DNA of 64,000 nt, taken from the NCBI GenBank assembly GCA_030432655.1, contig JAUILA010000016.1:1-64000 (forward strand), written 5' to 3'. The stretch is from Bacteroidia bacterium (lineage in GTDB: Bacteria; Bacteroidota; Bacteroidia; Cytophagales; Cyclobacteriaceae). This document shows, in pieces, positions 53,125-63,442 of the stretch (the stretch's first letter is position 1; every line of letters begins with the position of its first letter). Made by a program: the position numbers and the translations under genes. The notes under the pieces were generated by a model. That model had not been told where the DNA came from and did not search any database. It saw only the letters and a program-made list of their open reading frames with translations.

Positions 53125-55056
53125 TCAGGTTTTGGTTGTGAAAACGACTTTGGATTTGTCGGCATCTTTCACCTTTTCGATAAATTCAATGAAATCGTCG
53201 TATTTATCAGGACTATACTCCCCGTAAGACAACTCCAGTCTTCTAAAATAGGTGAGCCGGCCCTGAACAAATTGAACGTGTGAGGAATAATTCCCGAATT
53301 CAGTTTCAATGCTTACCGGTTCCTGAAGATACTCGACCTGAAATGAAGAGGGAAAATCGTATACGATCGTATCCACAAAAGCGAGCGGATATTTAATTGA
53401 AAAAGGCGATTTTCTATCCTCAACAGGTTTGAAGGAATCTTCTACGTGGCTCATGAGGTTTGGTTGAAAATAGAATCTTTTACCTGTTCTCGATGCATAT
53501 TTCTGAGAAGTCATCTTCATCTTGACCACTGCCTGTGGGAGCTCTGTTTTGACATCCTTGATATTTATTGATTCTAAATCAAAATTGGCCAAATCCGTAT
53601 ATTTTCTGGCCCATTTCTTTTTAATTTCATCTCCCTGATCCACCACCTGATTTAAGTACGAGGTGCTGTAATGCAATCCTTTGTAAGCTGTACTCTCAAA
53701 TATTAATGCATTTCCGCTTTCGTCAAATTTTACCTGAACATTTCTGGATCGCAGGTTATCTGACAGCTTATATCTTGGAGTACGAACAAGTTTCCCTCCA
53801 TTTTCTGTAATAAGCAACGTACTTCTGTCACTGGTAAATGTACCGAGGTAATTAAAAGGATTTTTCTGACTTGTGCATTCAAGCCAAACGGTATCAGATT
53901 CGGTGGGGACACATAAAATAACATGATTAAAAGGATCTACCGTAAAATCAGGTGATACAGGGTCCGGATACATTCCCGCTTCAATCAGGCTGTAATATGA
54001 TTTTATTCCTACACTTTTAAGGAGGGAATAGGTGTAGTTGGTGAGCGCTTTGCAATCACCATATCCAACTTCATCAACCATGAGCGCCTCGAATGGTTGC
54101 AGACCGCCTATACCCAGCTGAATGCTGACATATCTCGTACGATTCTGCATGTACTCATAGACCACCTTGATCTTTTCCCTGTTTGAAAGACCCTGGGTAA
54201 TCCTGTCAATTTCCTGAGCTGTTTTGGCTGATATCTTATCTCTCCCTTCATTAAGCTGCCAGAAATATTCTCCAAAGCTTTTCCAGGTTGACATATCTCC
54301 CTCGTAACCGCCATACTTAAACTTATTCGGGGCAAACTCTACAATAGGAACGACTTCCCTGATGCCCCAGCTCAACGGTTCCGTTTCAACTGTCTGAAGA
54401 TTAGAAACGCGCCATTCCATTTTGACTATGTCTGCTTCAATTTTCTCCGTAAATTCACCATCGAAATTATTTTCCCTATATCTGGGTTTAAGATCCGAAG
54501 GCGCCAGTATAGTGTAAGAAGATGATTCAACAGAAATATTCTCACTCCATTGAGGAGCAAATTGAGGCATATTTAGAGTACCGTAATAAGTTTTTTCTGT
54601 AATAACTTCTATGGTGTAGGGATAATCTGGTTTGGTCAGATTGGAATACATGAGACGGATCCCGTCAAACAAATTTCCTCCCTGGACATAACTTTGCTCC
54701 TTAATTTCAGACTTCTTCATTTTATCAACTTCCTCACCCTTCGCATCATACACCCAAGCCTCAAATTCCTCGACTTTAGAAGTTTCATTATCAAAATATA
54801 CCGAAACTTGTCTAAGCGGATCGGCCTTATCATTTAAAATGGTATAGACGTAATGCTGCCTGTAAACAGTTTCACCAATGGATTTAATGGTGAATAATTC
54901 CTCACTTTTGCGAATAACAAGATGCGCATCCTCCAGCAACTCCGGAGCGATATCACTTACCGGATATTTCGGATCGTCGCGGCCTTTCCCGTCATGTGCC
55001 AATGCACCCGCAAGCGGTGCCAGCATCAGCCAGATATATATCAACCTCTTCATCAT
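53125..55056 (-). CDS. DUF3857/transglutaminase-like exported protein B
   Basis: 643 residues. Signal peptide (about 1-20, AGALAHD), DUF3857 domain (about 60-240), a transglutaminase-like core with an intact Cys in VGYGDCKALTNYTYSLLKSVGIK and a His in FNHVIL, then a C-terminal beta domain. Such proteins are common in Bacteroidota; substrate unknown. Paralogue of the upstream gene, whose stop it overlaps by 4 nt. The Cys/His pair suggests that this copy is the catalytically competent one. Confidence 0.9.
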   Translation of the reverse strand: MMKRLIYIWLMLAPLAGALAHDGKGRDDPKYPVSDIAPELLEDAHLVIRKSEELFTIKSIGETVYRQHYVYTILNDKADPLRQVSVYFDNETSKVEEFEAWVYDAKGEEVDKMKKSEIKEQSYVQGGNLFDGIRLMYSNLTKPDYPYTIEVITEKTYYGTLNMPQFAPQWSENISVESSSYTILAPSDLKPRYRENNFDGEFTEKIEADIVKMEWRVSNLQTVETEPLSWGIREVVPIVEFAPNKFKYGGYEGDMSTWKSFGEYFWQLNEGRDKISAKTAQEIDRITQGLSNREKIKVVYEYMQNRTRYVSIQLGIGGLQPFEALMVDEVGYGDCKALTNYTYSLLKSVGIKSYYSLIEAGMYPDPVSPDFTVDPFNHVILCVPTESDTVWLECTSQKNPFNYLGTFTSDRSTLLITENGGKLVRTPRYKLSDNLRSRNVQVKFDESGNALIFESTAYKGLHYSTSYLNQVVDQGDEIKKKWARKYTDLANFDLESINIKDVKTELPQAVVKMKMTSQKYASRTGKRFYFQPNLMSHVEDSFKPVEDRKSPFSIKYPLAFVDTIVYDFPSSFQVEYLQEPVSIETEFGNYSSHVQFVQGRLTYFRRLELSYGEYSPDKYDDFIEFIEKVKDADKSKVVFTTKT

Positions 55057-56984
55057 GTCTTCTTTTTAAGTACCACCTGTTCTGCCTGTTTCGCTACTAT
55101 CTGCGAATAAAACGCCCTGAGGTACGGATATTCTTCGGTGCTGAATTCCACCTTGTTGATCAGGAATTGTGAATTTACCATGATCTTGTTTCCCACGGCA
55201 CTGACACTGTATAAAAATTTCCCGGCATTATCGGGAAGCGCCACTGCGACCGGCTGTGGCAGTTCGTCCACCAGGTAGCCTTCGGGAATATCAATGCTGT
55301 AGCTGATCACTTCCTTCACGGGTGCCCCGTAATTGACCGGGTAAATGCGCTCTTCAAGTTTGAACGGATTTTCTTCATACCGTCCGATGACCATTGGGTT
55401 GATGTAAATGATATCTCCCAGTGACTCAGCATGCTCTTCGCTCGTAAAACTGTACTTCTCCACCAGGGATTCTTCGCGGCTTTCCAGGCCGGATATTTCG
55501 TGCTTCTCTATCTCCCAGCCTGTATGCGTTTCTTTAAAGTCTTTCAGGTATTCATCGTCTTCGTCATCGCGGTCACGTTTGAAATTCATCGCGATATATC
55601 CCTGCCGGTCAATTTTAATATCCGCATGCATTGTACCATCCTCTGATAACGTGCAATTCGCCGTTGTCATCTTCATATTCGACATTGTGGGCCGCAGGTT
55701 TATCCACCTGGGATTAGTTTCAGAAACTACCAGACCCTGACCGTTCAGACACTTAGACCCTATATTGTTGAAATCAAGAAACTTGTCCGAGGCATCCAGC
55801 AGGTAACTTTCCTCTCCGATGGTGGCCAGTGCCAGTACATAATTGAAATTTCTGAAAGACGGATACAAGGGGTGGACCAGCCCATGTTGGCGGGTACTGA
55901 TAACTACCGGTTCGGTTTCTATTCCGGCTTCCTTCAGCATCATAATCAGGATGAAATTCAGGTCCATGCTGTACCCGCGACGTTCATCAAAGATCTTTTT
56001 ATAGTTTGTCTCTTCAAAATCCACATCCACTTCAAACTCCTCCTGGACAAAGTGATAGATGGCCTTGGTCTTTTCCAGGTCATCCGACAGTCCGGCAGTG
56101 ATCTTCTCAGTTTCATCCCGTAAAAACCTTCCTTTTTCAAGGCGCTTGCCAAAATCCTCGTCCTTTGCCAGGTTGTAGGCGAGGTCCCCGTAACTATTGG
56201 GCATATACCTGTTGTAGGCAGATCCGGGAATATTTATCGCGTAGAGCTCAAAATAGATTTTAGAAATATAATCCTCTTTGGTGGTAAGGTGAGGCTCCGA
56301 TATAAACGCCGGAACATCTTTGGCTACATAATGCTGTGTGGTAAGCATAATGGTCGATCCCTGGTAACGCATGTTCTTTTTGGAAGTCACCGCATCGGCC
56401 AGGGGTATATAACCCCGCATTACCTTTTTGTACTCAAATGCCTCCGGGAGCTCCACATAATATTCGCTGTGCATGGTAGGTATTTCACGCTGAAAATACC
56501 ACGGGGGTATCTGGGAAAAACTACCATAATTTACCCGGTACGTATATTCTATGATACTTCCTTCGCGCACATTCTTCAGGGCAAATGACGTGTGCTTGGT
56601 ATACTCATTATAATTATCAACGAAAATGTCATCCTTGTCAAGCTCGTCCGCCACGATCTCACAATTCACCAGATTATAGGTTGCTGCTTCCAGCTTTTCG
56701 ACCCGGTCTTTCCGGTAGTGCGGAATCTTAATATCTGCCAGATCAAACTTGGTACTATTAAGGATTTTAATCCGGATGTGACGCTGCAGCTGGACTTCAA
56801 AATTATAATCGAAATTGACATAACCCCAATCCATAAGCACCACAGCACCGGCGCTGGAATCCTTGGGGTATATGGTCATTTCTAGGTTTTTCTTACTGAT
56901 TTCCCCAAATTTGGAAGGTGATTCCTGGGCTTTAGCCAACGAGCTGACCATCAGGGCGATCAGCAAAACAGAACAACGAAGCAT
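55053..56984 (-). CDS. DUF3857/transglutaminase-like exported protein A
   Basis: 643 residues, same length as its downstream paralogue. Signal peptide (about 1-19, SLAKAQ), DUF3857, then the transglutaminase-like segment FDERRGYSMDLNFILIMMLKEAGIE, where Ser replaces the catalytic Cys, and a C-terminal domain ending AEQVVLKKKT. Likely non-enzymatic partner or regulator of B. First gene of the pair, divergent from radA. Confidence 0.9.
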   Translation of the reverse strand: MLRCSVLLIALMVSSLAKAQESPSKFGEISKKNLEMTIYPKDSSAGAVVLMDWGYVNFDYNFEVQLQRHIRIKILNSTKFDLADIKIPHYRKDRVEKLEAATYNLVNCEIVADELDKDDIFVDNYNEYTKHTSFALKNVREGSIIEYTYRVNYGSFSQIPPWYFQREIPTMHSEYYVELPEAFEYKKVMRGYIPLADAVTSKKNMRYQGSTIMLTTQHYVAKDVPAFISEPHLTTKEDYISKIYFELYAINIPGSAYNRYMPNSYGDLAYNLAKDEDFGKRLEKGRFLRDETEKITAGLSDDLEKTKAIYHFVQEEFEVDVDFEETNYKKIFDERRGYSMDLNFILIMMLKEAGIETEPVVISTRQHGLVHPLYPSFRNFNYVLALATIGEESYLLDASDKFLDFNNIGSKCLNGQGLVVSETNPRWINLRPTMSNMKMTTANCTLSEDGTMHADIKIDRQGYIAMNFKRDRDDEDDEYLKDFKETHTGWEIEKHEISGLESREESLVEKYSFTSEEHAESLGDIIYINPMVIGRYEENPFKLEERIYPVNYGAPVKEVISYSIDIPEGYLVDELPQPVAVALPDNAGKFLYSVSAVGNKIMVNSQFLINKVEFSTEEYPYLRAFYSQIVAKQAEQVVLKKKT

Positions 56985-57077
56985 TAAAAAAAGAATTTAG
57001 AAGTTTTTAAAGAATTAGTTTACCTAATCGAAATTGAATGTCAATATTTATAATAGTTCTAATTCATAAGTAACACT

Positions 57078-58445
57078 TTGGCGAAAGAAAAAACAATATT
57101 TTTTTGCACTAATTGCGGATATGAGTCACCGAAATGGCTGGGAAAGTGTCCAGGATGCGCTAACTGGAACACTCTTGTAGAGGAAAAATTCACCAAAAAA
57201 TCCTCCAAAAGCACTTCCTGGGTAAAGTCTGCCAGAAATGCTTCAAAACCGCTGAAAATTAAAGAGATAAACAAGGATGACACCCCGAGATTTTCCTCTG
57301 GACTGGGCGAACTTGACCGCGTCCTGGGAGGGGGCATCGTTCCTGGATCTGTCACACTTGTAGCAGGCGAACCCGGAATCGGTAAATCCACCCTTATGCT
57401 TCAGCTTACTCTGCACCTGGGCAAGCCATCCCTTTACGTAACAGGGGAAGAGAGTGCCCAGCAAGTCCGGATGCGAGCCGATCGTTTATCTGAAAATTTA
57501 CCGGATACGGTTAGCATACTGGCCGATACCAATCTGGAATCAATCTCTCAACATATTGAAAATGAGACGCCATCACTGGTGATTCTGGATTCCATACAGA
57601 TCCTGCAGAGTGTTGCCATCGAATCCGCGCCGGGAAGTGTTTCACAGGTACGGCACTGCACCGCTGCCCTCATCGCCATTGCCAAGGCCAAAAACGTACC
57701 TGTTTTCCTGATCGGCCATATTACCAAGGAGGGGAGTATCGCGGGCCCGAAAGTATTGGAACATATGGTTGACGCCGTGTTGCAATTTGAAGGTGACAGG
57801 CACCTGAGTTACCGGATGCTGCGTACGGTTAAGAACCGGTTTGGCAGCACCTCTGAACTTGGCATTTATGAGATGCGGGAGAATGGATTGCGGGAAGTCA
57901 CAAATCCATCGGAGATCCTGATCACCCAGCGGGAAGGGGACACCAGCGGAGTAGCCATAGCAGCCAGCCTGGAAGGAAACCGTACCCTGCTGGTGGAGAT
58001 CCAGGCCCTGGTGAGCAGTGCTGCTTATGGTACTCCGCAGCGCACGCCCACCGGCTTTGACAACCGGAGGCTGAATATGCTGCTGGCAGTATTGGAAAAA
58101 AGGGGAGGGTTTCGACTTGGACTTCAGGATGTTTTTCTTAACATCGCAGGCGGAATTCGGGTGGAAGATCCTGCGGTCGACCTTGCAGTATGTGTGGCCA
58201 CCGTTTCGTCGCTGGAGGAAATTGCGATTCCGGCCACTTCCTGTTTTGCAGCAGAAGTCGGCCTGGGAGGAGAATTACGTGCCGTGAACCGGCTGGAAAA
58301 CAGGATATCTGAAGCCCAGAAACTGGGTTTTAAACAGATATTCTGTTCCAAATTCGGTATGCGAGATGCCGACCCCGGGAAATACAAGATTCAAGTGATT
58401 CCGGTCGGACACATTAATGATGTTTTTGGTCATCTTTTCGGATAA
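57078..58445 (+). CDS. radA: DNA repair protein RadA
   Basis: 455 residues, starts at TTG 57078. Zinc finger C10-x2-C13...C24-x2-C27, Walker A GEPGIGKST (97-105), KNRFG motif (VKNRFGSTSELGIYEM) and a Lon-like C-terminal domain (SSAAYGTPQRTP, GGIRVEDPAVDLAV). Processes branched recombination intermediates. The DUF2179 gene follows 5 nt later. Confidence 0.97.
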   Translation: MAKEKTIFFCTNCGYESPKWLGKCPGCANWNTLVEEKFTKKSSKSTSWVKSARNASKPLKIKEINKDDTPRFSSGLGELDRVLGGGIVPGSVTLVAGEPGIGKSTLMLQLTLHLGKPSLYVTGEESAQQVRMRADRLSENLPDTVSILADTNLESISQHIENETPSLVILDSIQILQSVAIESAPGSVSQVRHCTAALIAIAKAKNVPVFLIGHITKEGSIAGPKVLEHMVDAVLQFEGDRHLSYRMLRTVKNRFGSTSELGIYEMRENGLREVTNPSEILITQREGDTSGVAIAASLEGNRTLLVEIQALVSSAAYGTPQRTPTGFDNRRLNMLLAVLEKRGGFRLGLQDVFLNIAGGIRVEDPAVDLAVCVATVSSLEEIAIPATSCFAAEVGLGGELRAVNRLENRISEAQKLGFKQIFCSKFGMRDADPGKYKIQVIPVGHINDVFGHLFG

Positions 58446-58450
58446 TTAGT

Positions 58451-59059
58451 ATGGAAGAATTTTTCTCTGAATCATTGGGGATCAGTGGTGAGGCTTTCCG
58501 GATCATCATTCTCCCGCTGCTTATATTTTTTGCCAGGATACTGGATGTTTCCATAAATACAATCCGGATCATTTTCGTTATGGGTGGCAGGCGTGGCACT
58601 TCTACGATCCTCGGCTTTTTTGAGTCACTGATCTGGCTGCTGGCAATCGGTCAGATCTTCCAGCACATTGATAATGTTTATTCCTACATTGCCTACCCGG
58701 CAGGGTTTGCCGCTGGAATTTACGTAGGTATGCTGATTGAAGAAAAGCTGGCCTACGGGAAAGTAGTTGTACGTCTGATAACGCAGGAACCGCTGGCACC
58801 ACTGCTTCAGTTCCTGAAAGAGCGTGACTGGCGGTATTCATTCGTTGATGCTGAAAGTGCCCGGGGGCAGGAGCAATTGCTTTTCTGTGTGATTAAACGC
58901 GAATCGCTCCCCGTATTACTGAACCAGTTTTCCATGAATTATCCCAATGGATTTTATACCATAGAATCGGTCAAAAGCGCAAACGAAACGGGTATTCTTA
59001 CCGAGGAAGCGCCCCGAAGATGGCCGGGTTCCTGGCTTGCGTCCATTAAACGAAAATAA
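58451..59059 (+). CDS. UPF0316/DUF2179 membrane protein
   Basis: 202 residues. Three transmembrane helices in the first 100 residues, with ARILDVSINTIRIIFVMGGRR and PAGFAAGIYVGMLIEEKLAYG, then a soluble DUF2179-like domain. Function unknown. 5 nt after radA, so probably one transcript. Confidence 0.87.
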   Translation: MEEFFSESLGISGEAFRIIILPLLIFFARILDVSINTIRIIFVMGGRRGTSTILGFFESLIWLLAIGQIFQHIDNVYSYIAYPAGFAAGIYVGMLIEEKLAYGKVVVRLITQEPLAPLLQFLKERDWRYSFVDAESARGQEQLLFCVIKRESLPVLLNQFSMNYPNGFYTIESVKSANETGILTEEAPRRWPGSWLASIKRK

Positions 59060-59061
59060 GA

Positions 59062-59970
59062 TCACTCCGGAATTTCAATCCCGTATCTTTCTTTCATCCC
59101 ATTCCAGCCCTGTAAACCGCCGGTATGGATGGCGCAAATTTTTGTATCCTTCCTAAAGGCCCCTGCCTGGATCATTTTCTTAAGCCCAAGCATCATTTTT
59201 CCGGTGTACACCGGATCCAGCAGAATATTGTTTTCTGCTTTGAACTCACTTATAAAGTGCAACAGTTCGGCTGTTACACGTGCGTATCCTCCCGTATGAT
59301 CGTCATCTATGACTTCCCAGTCAGCTCGAGATTTTACAGCACATTCATCCAGCAGGCGTTGAACCTCATTCTCCAGAAAATTCCCTTTCAGTGCACTAAA
59401 GCCAAGCACCTTTTTATTCTCCGGCATGGCAGCAATAATCCCGGCCATGGTTCCGCCGGTGCCTGCCGGAACCGCCACCACGTCCATATCCCTCACTTCT
59501 TCATTCACAATTTCACGGCAGCCCTCCACAGCGAGACAATTGGTCCCACCCTCTGGCAGGAAATAGGGGCTCTCCCATCGGTCACGAAATCTTTCCACCA
59601 GCCGCTGCTTGTCGCGGTAAGTCGTTCTGTCAGTAAAAATGAGGTCCATACCCATGTTCCTGGCGCTTCGCAGCGTGAAGTTATCAGCCGATAATTCATC
59701 TCCCCGGATAATACCGGCAGACGAGAACCCCGCTTCCCGGGCAGCGGCAGCTGTAGCATAAATATGGTTGGAGTACGCACCGCCAAACGTAACAAGGGTT
59801 TGAGCCCCGGCCTTTTTTGCCTGATCGAGGTTTTTGGAAAGTTTCCGCCATTTATTGCCGGATACCATAACATGAAGTACATCTTCACGTTTGATAAACA
59901 AGCGTATTTCCGGTAAAATCCATGGAGAATGGATTTCCTGGATAAAAGGACTTGTTTGTACGCGTAACAT
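59062..59970 (-). CDS. ACC deaminase/D-cysteine desulfhydrase family PLP enzyme
   Basis: 302 residues, fold type II PLP enzyme. PLP Lys in MVSGNKWRKLSKNL (about 38), phosphate loop region VPAGTGGTMAGIIAAM. Length and motifs fit the family; D-cysteine desulfhydrase is more likely than ACC deaminase in this phylum but is not proven. Monocistronic, convergent with the DUF2179 gene. Confidence 0.9.
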   Translation of the reverse strand: MLRVQTSPFIQEIHSPWILPEIRLFIKREDVLHVMVSGNKWRKLSKNLDQAKKAGAQTLVTFGGAYSNHIYATAAAAREAGFSSAGIIRGDELSADNFTLRSARNMGMDLIFTDRTTYRDKQRLVERFRDRWESPYFLPEGGTNCLAVEGCREIVNEEVRDMDVVAVPAGTGGTMAGIIAAMPENKKVLGFSALKGNFLENEVQRLLDECAVKSRADWEVIDDDHTGGYARVTAELLHFISEFKAENNILLDPVYTGKMMLGLKKMIQAGAFRKDTKICAIHTGGLQGWNGMKERYGIEIPE

Positions 59971-60038
59971 TTCGTTAAATTTAATAAGATGCGGGAATAC
60001 CTGTCAGGTATTTCATCATCTTCATAAATAATCTCAAT

Positions 60039-60614
60039 TTGAAAAAACTGCTGGTATTTCTGTGTGTGATGGTTGCGGGGACAGCAATGGCCCAAAAGCA
60101 TGTGTATAAAGTGGAATGGAAAGGGGATTCTATAGGGTATCTTATTGCCGAAAAATCGGATCACGGGGGACTGACAAGAATTGAACTGACCAGTATCACC
60201 GAATTCAGCCTGCTTTTTTCATTTCATATGTCTACCGAATACCTGTCAGTATATCGTGATAACCACCTGCTCAGTTCGCTGTCTCGCAGCATGTTGAACG
60301 ATAAAGAGCGGAACCTCACAAAAACAAAGTACATGGACGAGTTTTACCATATTGAAAAGGATGGTGAGGTCGAAAGAATTTCGGAAGAAATAAAAGAAAG
60401 TATTGCCACCCTGTATTTCAACCCACCCAACGGGAATGAGATCTTCTCAGAACGGCACGGGACATTTTGTAAAGTGGAGAAAATCGCGGATAATCATTAC
60501 AGGCTCTACAAACCTGACAATCGCACCAATGATTATCTGTACACAAGCCGGGGATGTCAGGAAGTAACGGTCGAGCTGGCAATGGCGGAAGTTCGTTTGA
60601 AGAGAATTCTTTGA
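60039..60614 (+). CDS. DUF6134-like exported protein
   Basis: 191 residues. Signal peptide (about 1-19, GTAMAQ), then a compact beta-rich domain. FKVEWKGDSIGY-like YKVEWKGDSIGYLIA and IATLYFNPPNGNEIFSERHG resemble DUF6134 proteins of Bacteroidota. No catalytic motif. Divergent from the PLP-enzyme gene. Confidence 0.65.
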   Translation: MKKLLVFLCVMVAGTAMAQKHVYKVEWKGDSIGYLIAEKSDHGGLTRIELTSITEFSLLFSFHMSTEYLSVYRDNHLLSSLSRSMLNDKERNLTKTKYMDEFYHIEKDGEVERISEEIKESIATLYFNPPNGNEIFSERHGTFCKVEKIADNHYRLYKPDNRTNDYLYTSRGCQEVTVELAMAEVRLKRIL

Positions 60615-60777
60615 AAGAAGCGTAAGAAACAATCCCCTCTTTATACTGTTTTACAGTAAGTTACGGACATAACCGGAAGTTTCCCCCAAATAAATTGTCC
60701 TGCACATTAATTGTGCGTTTTCTTTTGTCTCTGTTTTTTGTCAGGTAACTTAGCCGTTTACAGGAAAATTTTCTTAG

Positions 60778-61671
60778 ATGGAAAAAGTAAAATTTACCAT
60801 TGATGATATTCTGGCCATGGATATGCCCAATATCATTCTTTATGCCGCCCCGGTAATGTTTATTCTTGTGGCCCTGGAATGGTATATCAGCTACCGCCAG
60901 AAAAAAGAATATTACAATTCGAAGGACACGTTTGCGGCAACCGCGATCGGTCTTGTCAACGTGGCAATCAGTGCCGCCATCAAGATTGCCACCTTCGGAC
61001 TTATCCTGTTTTTCTACAACCTGGTCCCCTGGTCAATTCCAATGACGTGGTGGAGTTTTATTCTTTGTATCATATGGATCGATTTCTGGCGTTACTGGGC
61101 ACACCGGGTGGCTCATGAAAACAGATTCTGGTGGGCTACGCATGTAACACATCATTCTTCAGAAAAATACAACTGGTCGGTATCATTCCGTCTCGGCTGG
61201 ACACAGCATATTAAGGTGATCTTTTTTATCCCTGTAGCCCTTGTCGGATTTCATCCGGTTGTCTTTTTTATCTGCCACCAGATCGAGGTGCTGTACCAGT
61301 TCTGGATCCATACAGAGTATATCAGGAAGCTTCCCAAACCAATCGAATACATATTTACGACGCCTTCCCACCACCGTGTTCATCATGCACGGAATGATAA
61401 ATACCTGGACAAAAATTACGGGTCTACTTTCATCATCTGGGACAGAATTTTTGGTACGTTCCAGCCCGAAGAAGAGCAGGCGGATTACGGTATCACCAAT
61501 CCGGTAAATTCCTATAATCCCATTCGCCTGAATTTTCATGAATGGTCGGATATCGTAAAGGATGTCCGGGCCTCACGTTCATTCAGGGAGGCCTATGCCA
61601 TGGTATTTACACGACCAAGCAAGCTGGCGGATCGAAAGAAAGAATTCCGCAAGACACATGAGGTGGATTAG
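60778..61671 (+). CDS. Sterol desaturase/fatty acid hydroxylase family protein
   Basis: 297 residues, integral-membrane di-iron enzyme. His boxes: HRVAHE (about 110-115), HHSSEKYNWS (about 124-133) and HHRVHHARN (about 200-208), with four hydrophobic helices. Hydroxylates or desaturates a lipid tail, carotenoid or sterol; substrate unknown. The Rieske gene overlaps its end by 14 nt and may supply electrons. Confidence 0.92.
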   Translation: MEKVKFTIDDILAMDMPNIILYAAPVMFILVALEWYISYRQKKEYYNSKDTFAATAIGLVNVAISAAIKIATFGLILFFYNLVPWSIPMTWWSFILCIIWIDFWRYWAHRVAHENRFWWATHVTHHSSEKYNWSVSFRLGWTQHIKVIFFIPVALVGFHPVVFFICHQIEVLYQFWIHTEYIRKLPKPIEYIFTTPSHHRVHHARNDKYLDKNYGSTFIIWDRIFGTFQPEEEQADYGITNPVNSYNPIRLNFHEWSDIVKDVRASRSFREAYAMVFTRPSKLADRKKEFRKTHEVD

Positions 61672-61978
61672 GATCTTTGAATCGATTGAAGAAGCGGAGA
61701 GAAGAATTGAAAAGAAAAATCCGTTGCCCGTTCAAATTGGAGACCGAAAAATTAATCTTATTAAATGTGCGGGAGAATGGTATGCAACGGCAGATTCCTG
61801 CCCGCATCAGCATGCATCCTTATCCGGAGGGTGGACCAACCATATTTGTGAAATCATTTGCCCGTTGCACGAATACAGGTATGACCTGAAAACAGGCCGC
61901 GAATCATCCGGACGGGCAGGCGATCTGGAACTTTTCCCTGTACGTATTAACAATGATCTATCAATAGGCTTAGAATAA
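61658..61978 (+). CDS. Rieske [2Fe-2S] ferredoxin
   Basis: 106 residues from ATG 61658 ([14 protein letters not shown]); the longer frame from 61562 is an overlap artefact. Rieske ligands CPH (in [12 protein letters not shown]) and CPLH (in [10 protein letters not shown]). Soluble single-domain type that feeds electrons to mono-oxygenases. Overlaps the membrane hydroxylase gene and is followed by the VOC gene 1 nt later. Confidence 0.9.
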   Translation: MRWIRIFESIEEAERRIEKKNPLPVQIGDRKINLIKCAGEWYATADSCPHQHASLSGGWTNHICEIICPLHEYRYDLKTGRESSGRAGDLELFPVRINNDLSIGLE

Positions 61979-61979
61979 C

Positions 61980-62399
61980 ATGACAATTCAACCATTTCAC
62001 CTGGCATTCCCTGTAAAGGACCTTCAGGAAACGCTGATATTTTATACGGAAATACTCGGATGCTCCACCGGCCGGACTTCTGATCAATGGATAGACTTTA
62101 ACCTTTACGGTCACCAGGTAGTTGCACACCTCAGCCCGGAAGAGGCAGGACTTGCGGCCCGCAACGACGTGGACGGTGACCAGGTGCCTGTAAGACATTT
62201 TGGCGTGGTACTTACGATGGAGCAATGGGAGGATTTAACGGAAAGGCTAAAACAAAAGCAAATTGATTTTATCATCGAACCGCATGTTCGATTCAGGGAT
62301 CAGCCGGGAGAACAGGCCACTATGTTCTTTCTTGACCCAAGCGGGAATGCCCTGGAGTTCAAGGCTTTTAAGGACATGGACCGTTTATTTGCAAAATAA
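61980..62399 (+). CDS. VOC/glyoxalase family protein
   Basis: 139 residues, paired beta-alpha-beta-beta-beta modules. Metal-site positions visible at H8 (QPFHLAFPV), the central [12 protein letters not shown] and C-terminal [13 protein letters not shown], the last with the Glu. Small dioxygenase or lyase; substrate unknown. Last gene of the hydroxylase-Rieske-VOC run. Confidence 0.9.
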   Translation: MTIQPFHLAFPVKDLQETLIFYTEILGCSTGRTSDQWIDFNLYGHQVVAHLSPEEAGLAARNDVDGDQVPVRHFGVVLTMEQWEDLTERLKQKQIDFIIEPHVRFRDQPGEQATMFFLDPSGNALEFKAFKDMDRLFAK

Positions 62400-62443
62400 A
62401 AAACGTACCGAATCATTTTTTTGTATCTTTTGCGTTATTACGT

Positions 62444-63442
62444 ATGATGCGAGTATTCATATTCTTGCTGGCAGTTGCCACCGTCACATTTGCCAGGGCG
62501 CAGGACAGAAAGGCTGAGGATCTGATAAACCGGATTGAAATTGACGGCGCTATTCCTAAGGATTTTCGCAGTGGAAAATCGCTTCTTCTGATATCCTGTT
62601 CTGAGCAAACTGATTGTACGGACTGGCGGGAGATGGCAGCCGAAGCTCAACCGTTTCTTGCCGACGCCGGTATAGATGCCATAGCTACCTACTTCCTTGA
62701 AGATATTCTTAGCGGGGTCGAACCTTCCAGGACTTTTCTACAGGCATTCGATGACCGTGAAATCACACACCTTGTATTTCTACGCCACGATACCGGTGGG
62801 TATCAGGTCATACTTACTGAATTTAATCCCCGGGAATTTGTTCTGGAAGGACAGGCAGGCTGGGATACAAAGGCCCCGGAATTGCGGGATGCCATGACAA
62901 ATACCTATCGTGCTGTTTCCACTTCCGGGCAGAAACTGCGAAACTTGTTAATCCTGAATCAGCCTGAATTCGGCGATATGGTTAATATCTTCACTGGTCG
63001 TCGTGCAGAGTTCTATGATCTGAATTTTGAATCGGACAAGCTGGCGATTTATCCTTTTGCCGATACGGCGCAGATCAGAGAAGTGATGGCTGATTATCCA
63101 TACAAATATGAAATCATTGATCCTGAAATTCCCGAAAAAGAATTGCGTTCGGAAGGATACGACTTTGTATTATATTACGTCCACACCCGGGCCGAAAATG
63201 CCAAAAAGCTGCTTGGATATGAGGTAAATGATAAAGAAACTTCTTTTGTTTCTGAATCAATGGAAGACGGCAAACCCGTACTGAATACATACTCCAAAGA
63301 TTCAGAAGTTTACAAATTTTACATCAAGCATGTATATAGCGGCAATATATTTCTCGGGAAAAAGTGGGATGCAGCACCGGACTGGCCAACTGCGCTTTCC
63401 AATTACATTTCCTTGCTGAGAAACGAATTGCTTAATAATTAG
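62444..63442 (+). CDS. Hypothetical exported protein
   Basis: 332 residues, no family recognised. Signal peptide (about 1-19, TFARAQ), then an alpha/beta domain with LLLISCSEQTDCTDWREM and repeated short helices. SEQTDC looks like a redox or metal site but is not diagnostic. Convergent with the hydrolase; stops overlap by 4 nt. Confidence 0.65.
   Translation: MMRVFIFLLAVATVTFARAQDRKAEDLINRIEIDGAIPKDFRSGKSLLLISCSEQTDCTDWREMAAEAQPFLADAGIDAIATYFLEDILSGVEPSRTFLQAFDDREITHLVFLRHDTGGYQVILTEFNPREFVLEGQAGWDTKAPELRDAMTNTYRAVSTSGQKLRNLLILNQPEFGDMVNIFTGRRAEFYDLNFESDKLAIYPFADTAQIREVMADYPYKYEIIDPEIPEKELRSEGYDFVLYYVHTRAENAKKLLGYEVNDKETSFVSESMEDGKPVLNTYSKDSEVYKFYIKHVYSGNIFLGKKWDAAPDWPTALSNYISLLRNELLNN

Noticed and set aside
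61562-61657. Longer N-terminus for the Rieske protein
   Set aside because: Lies inside the hydroxylase gene and lacks Rieske features; ATG 61658 gives a normal single domain.
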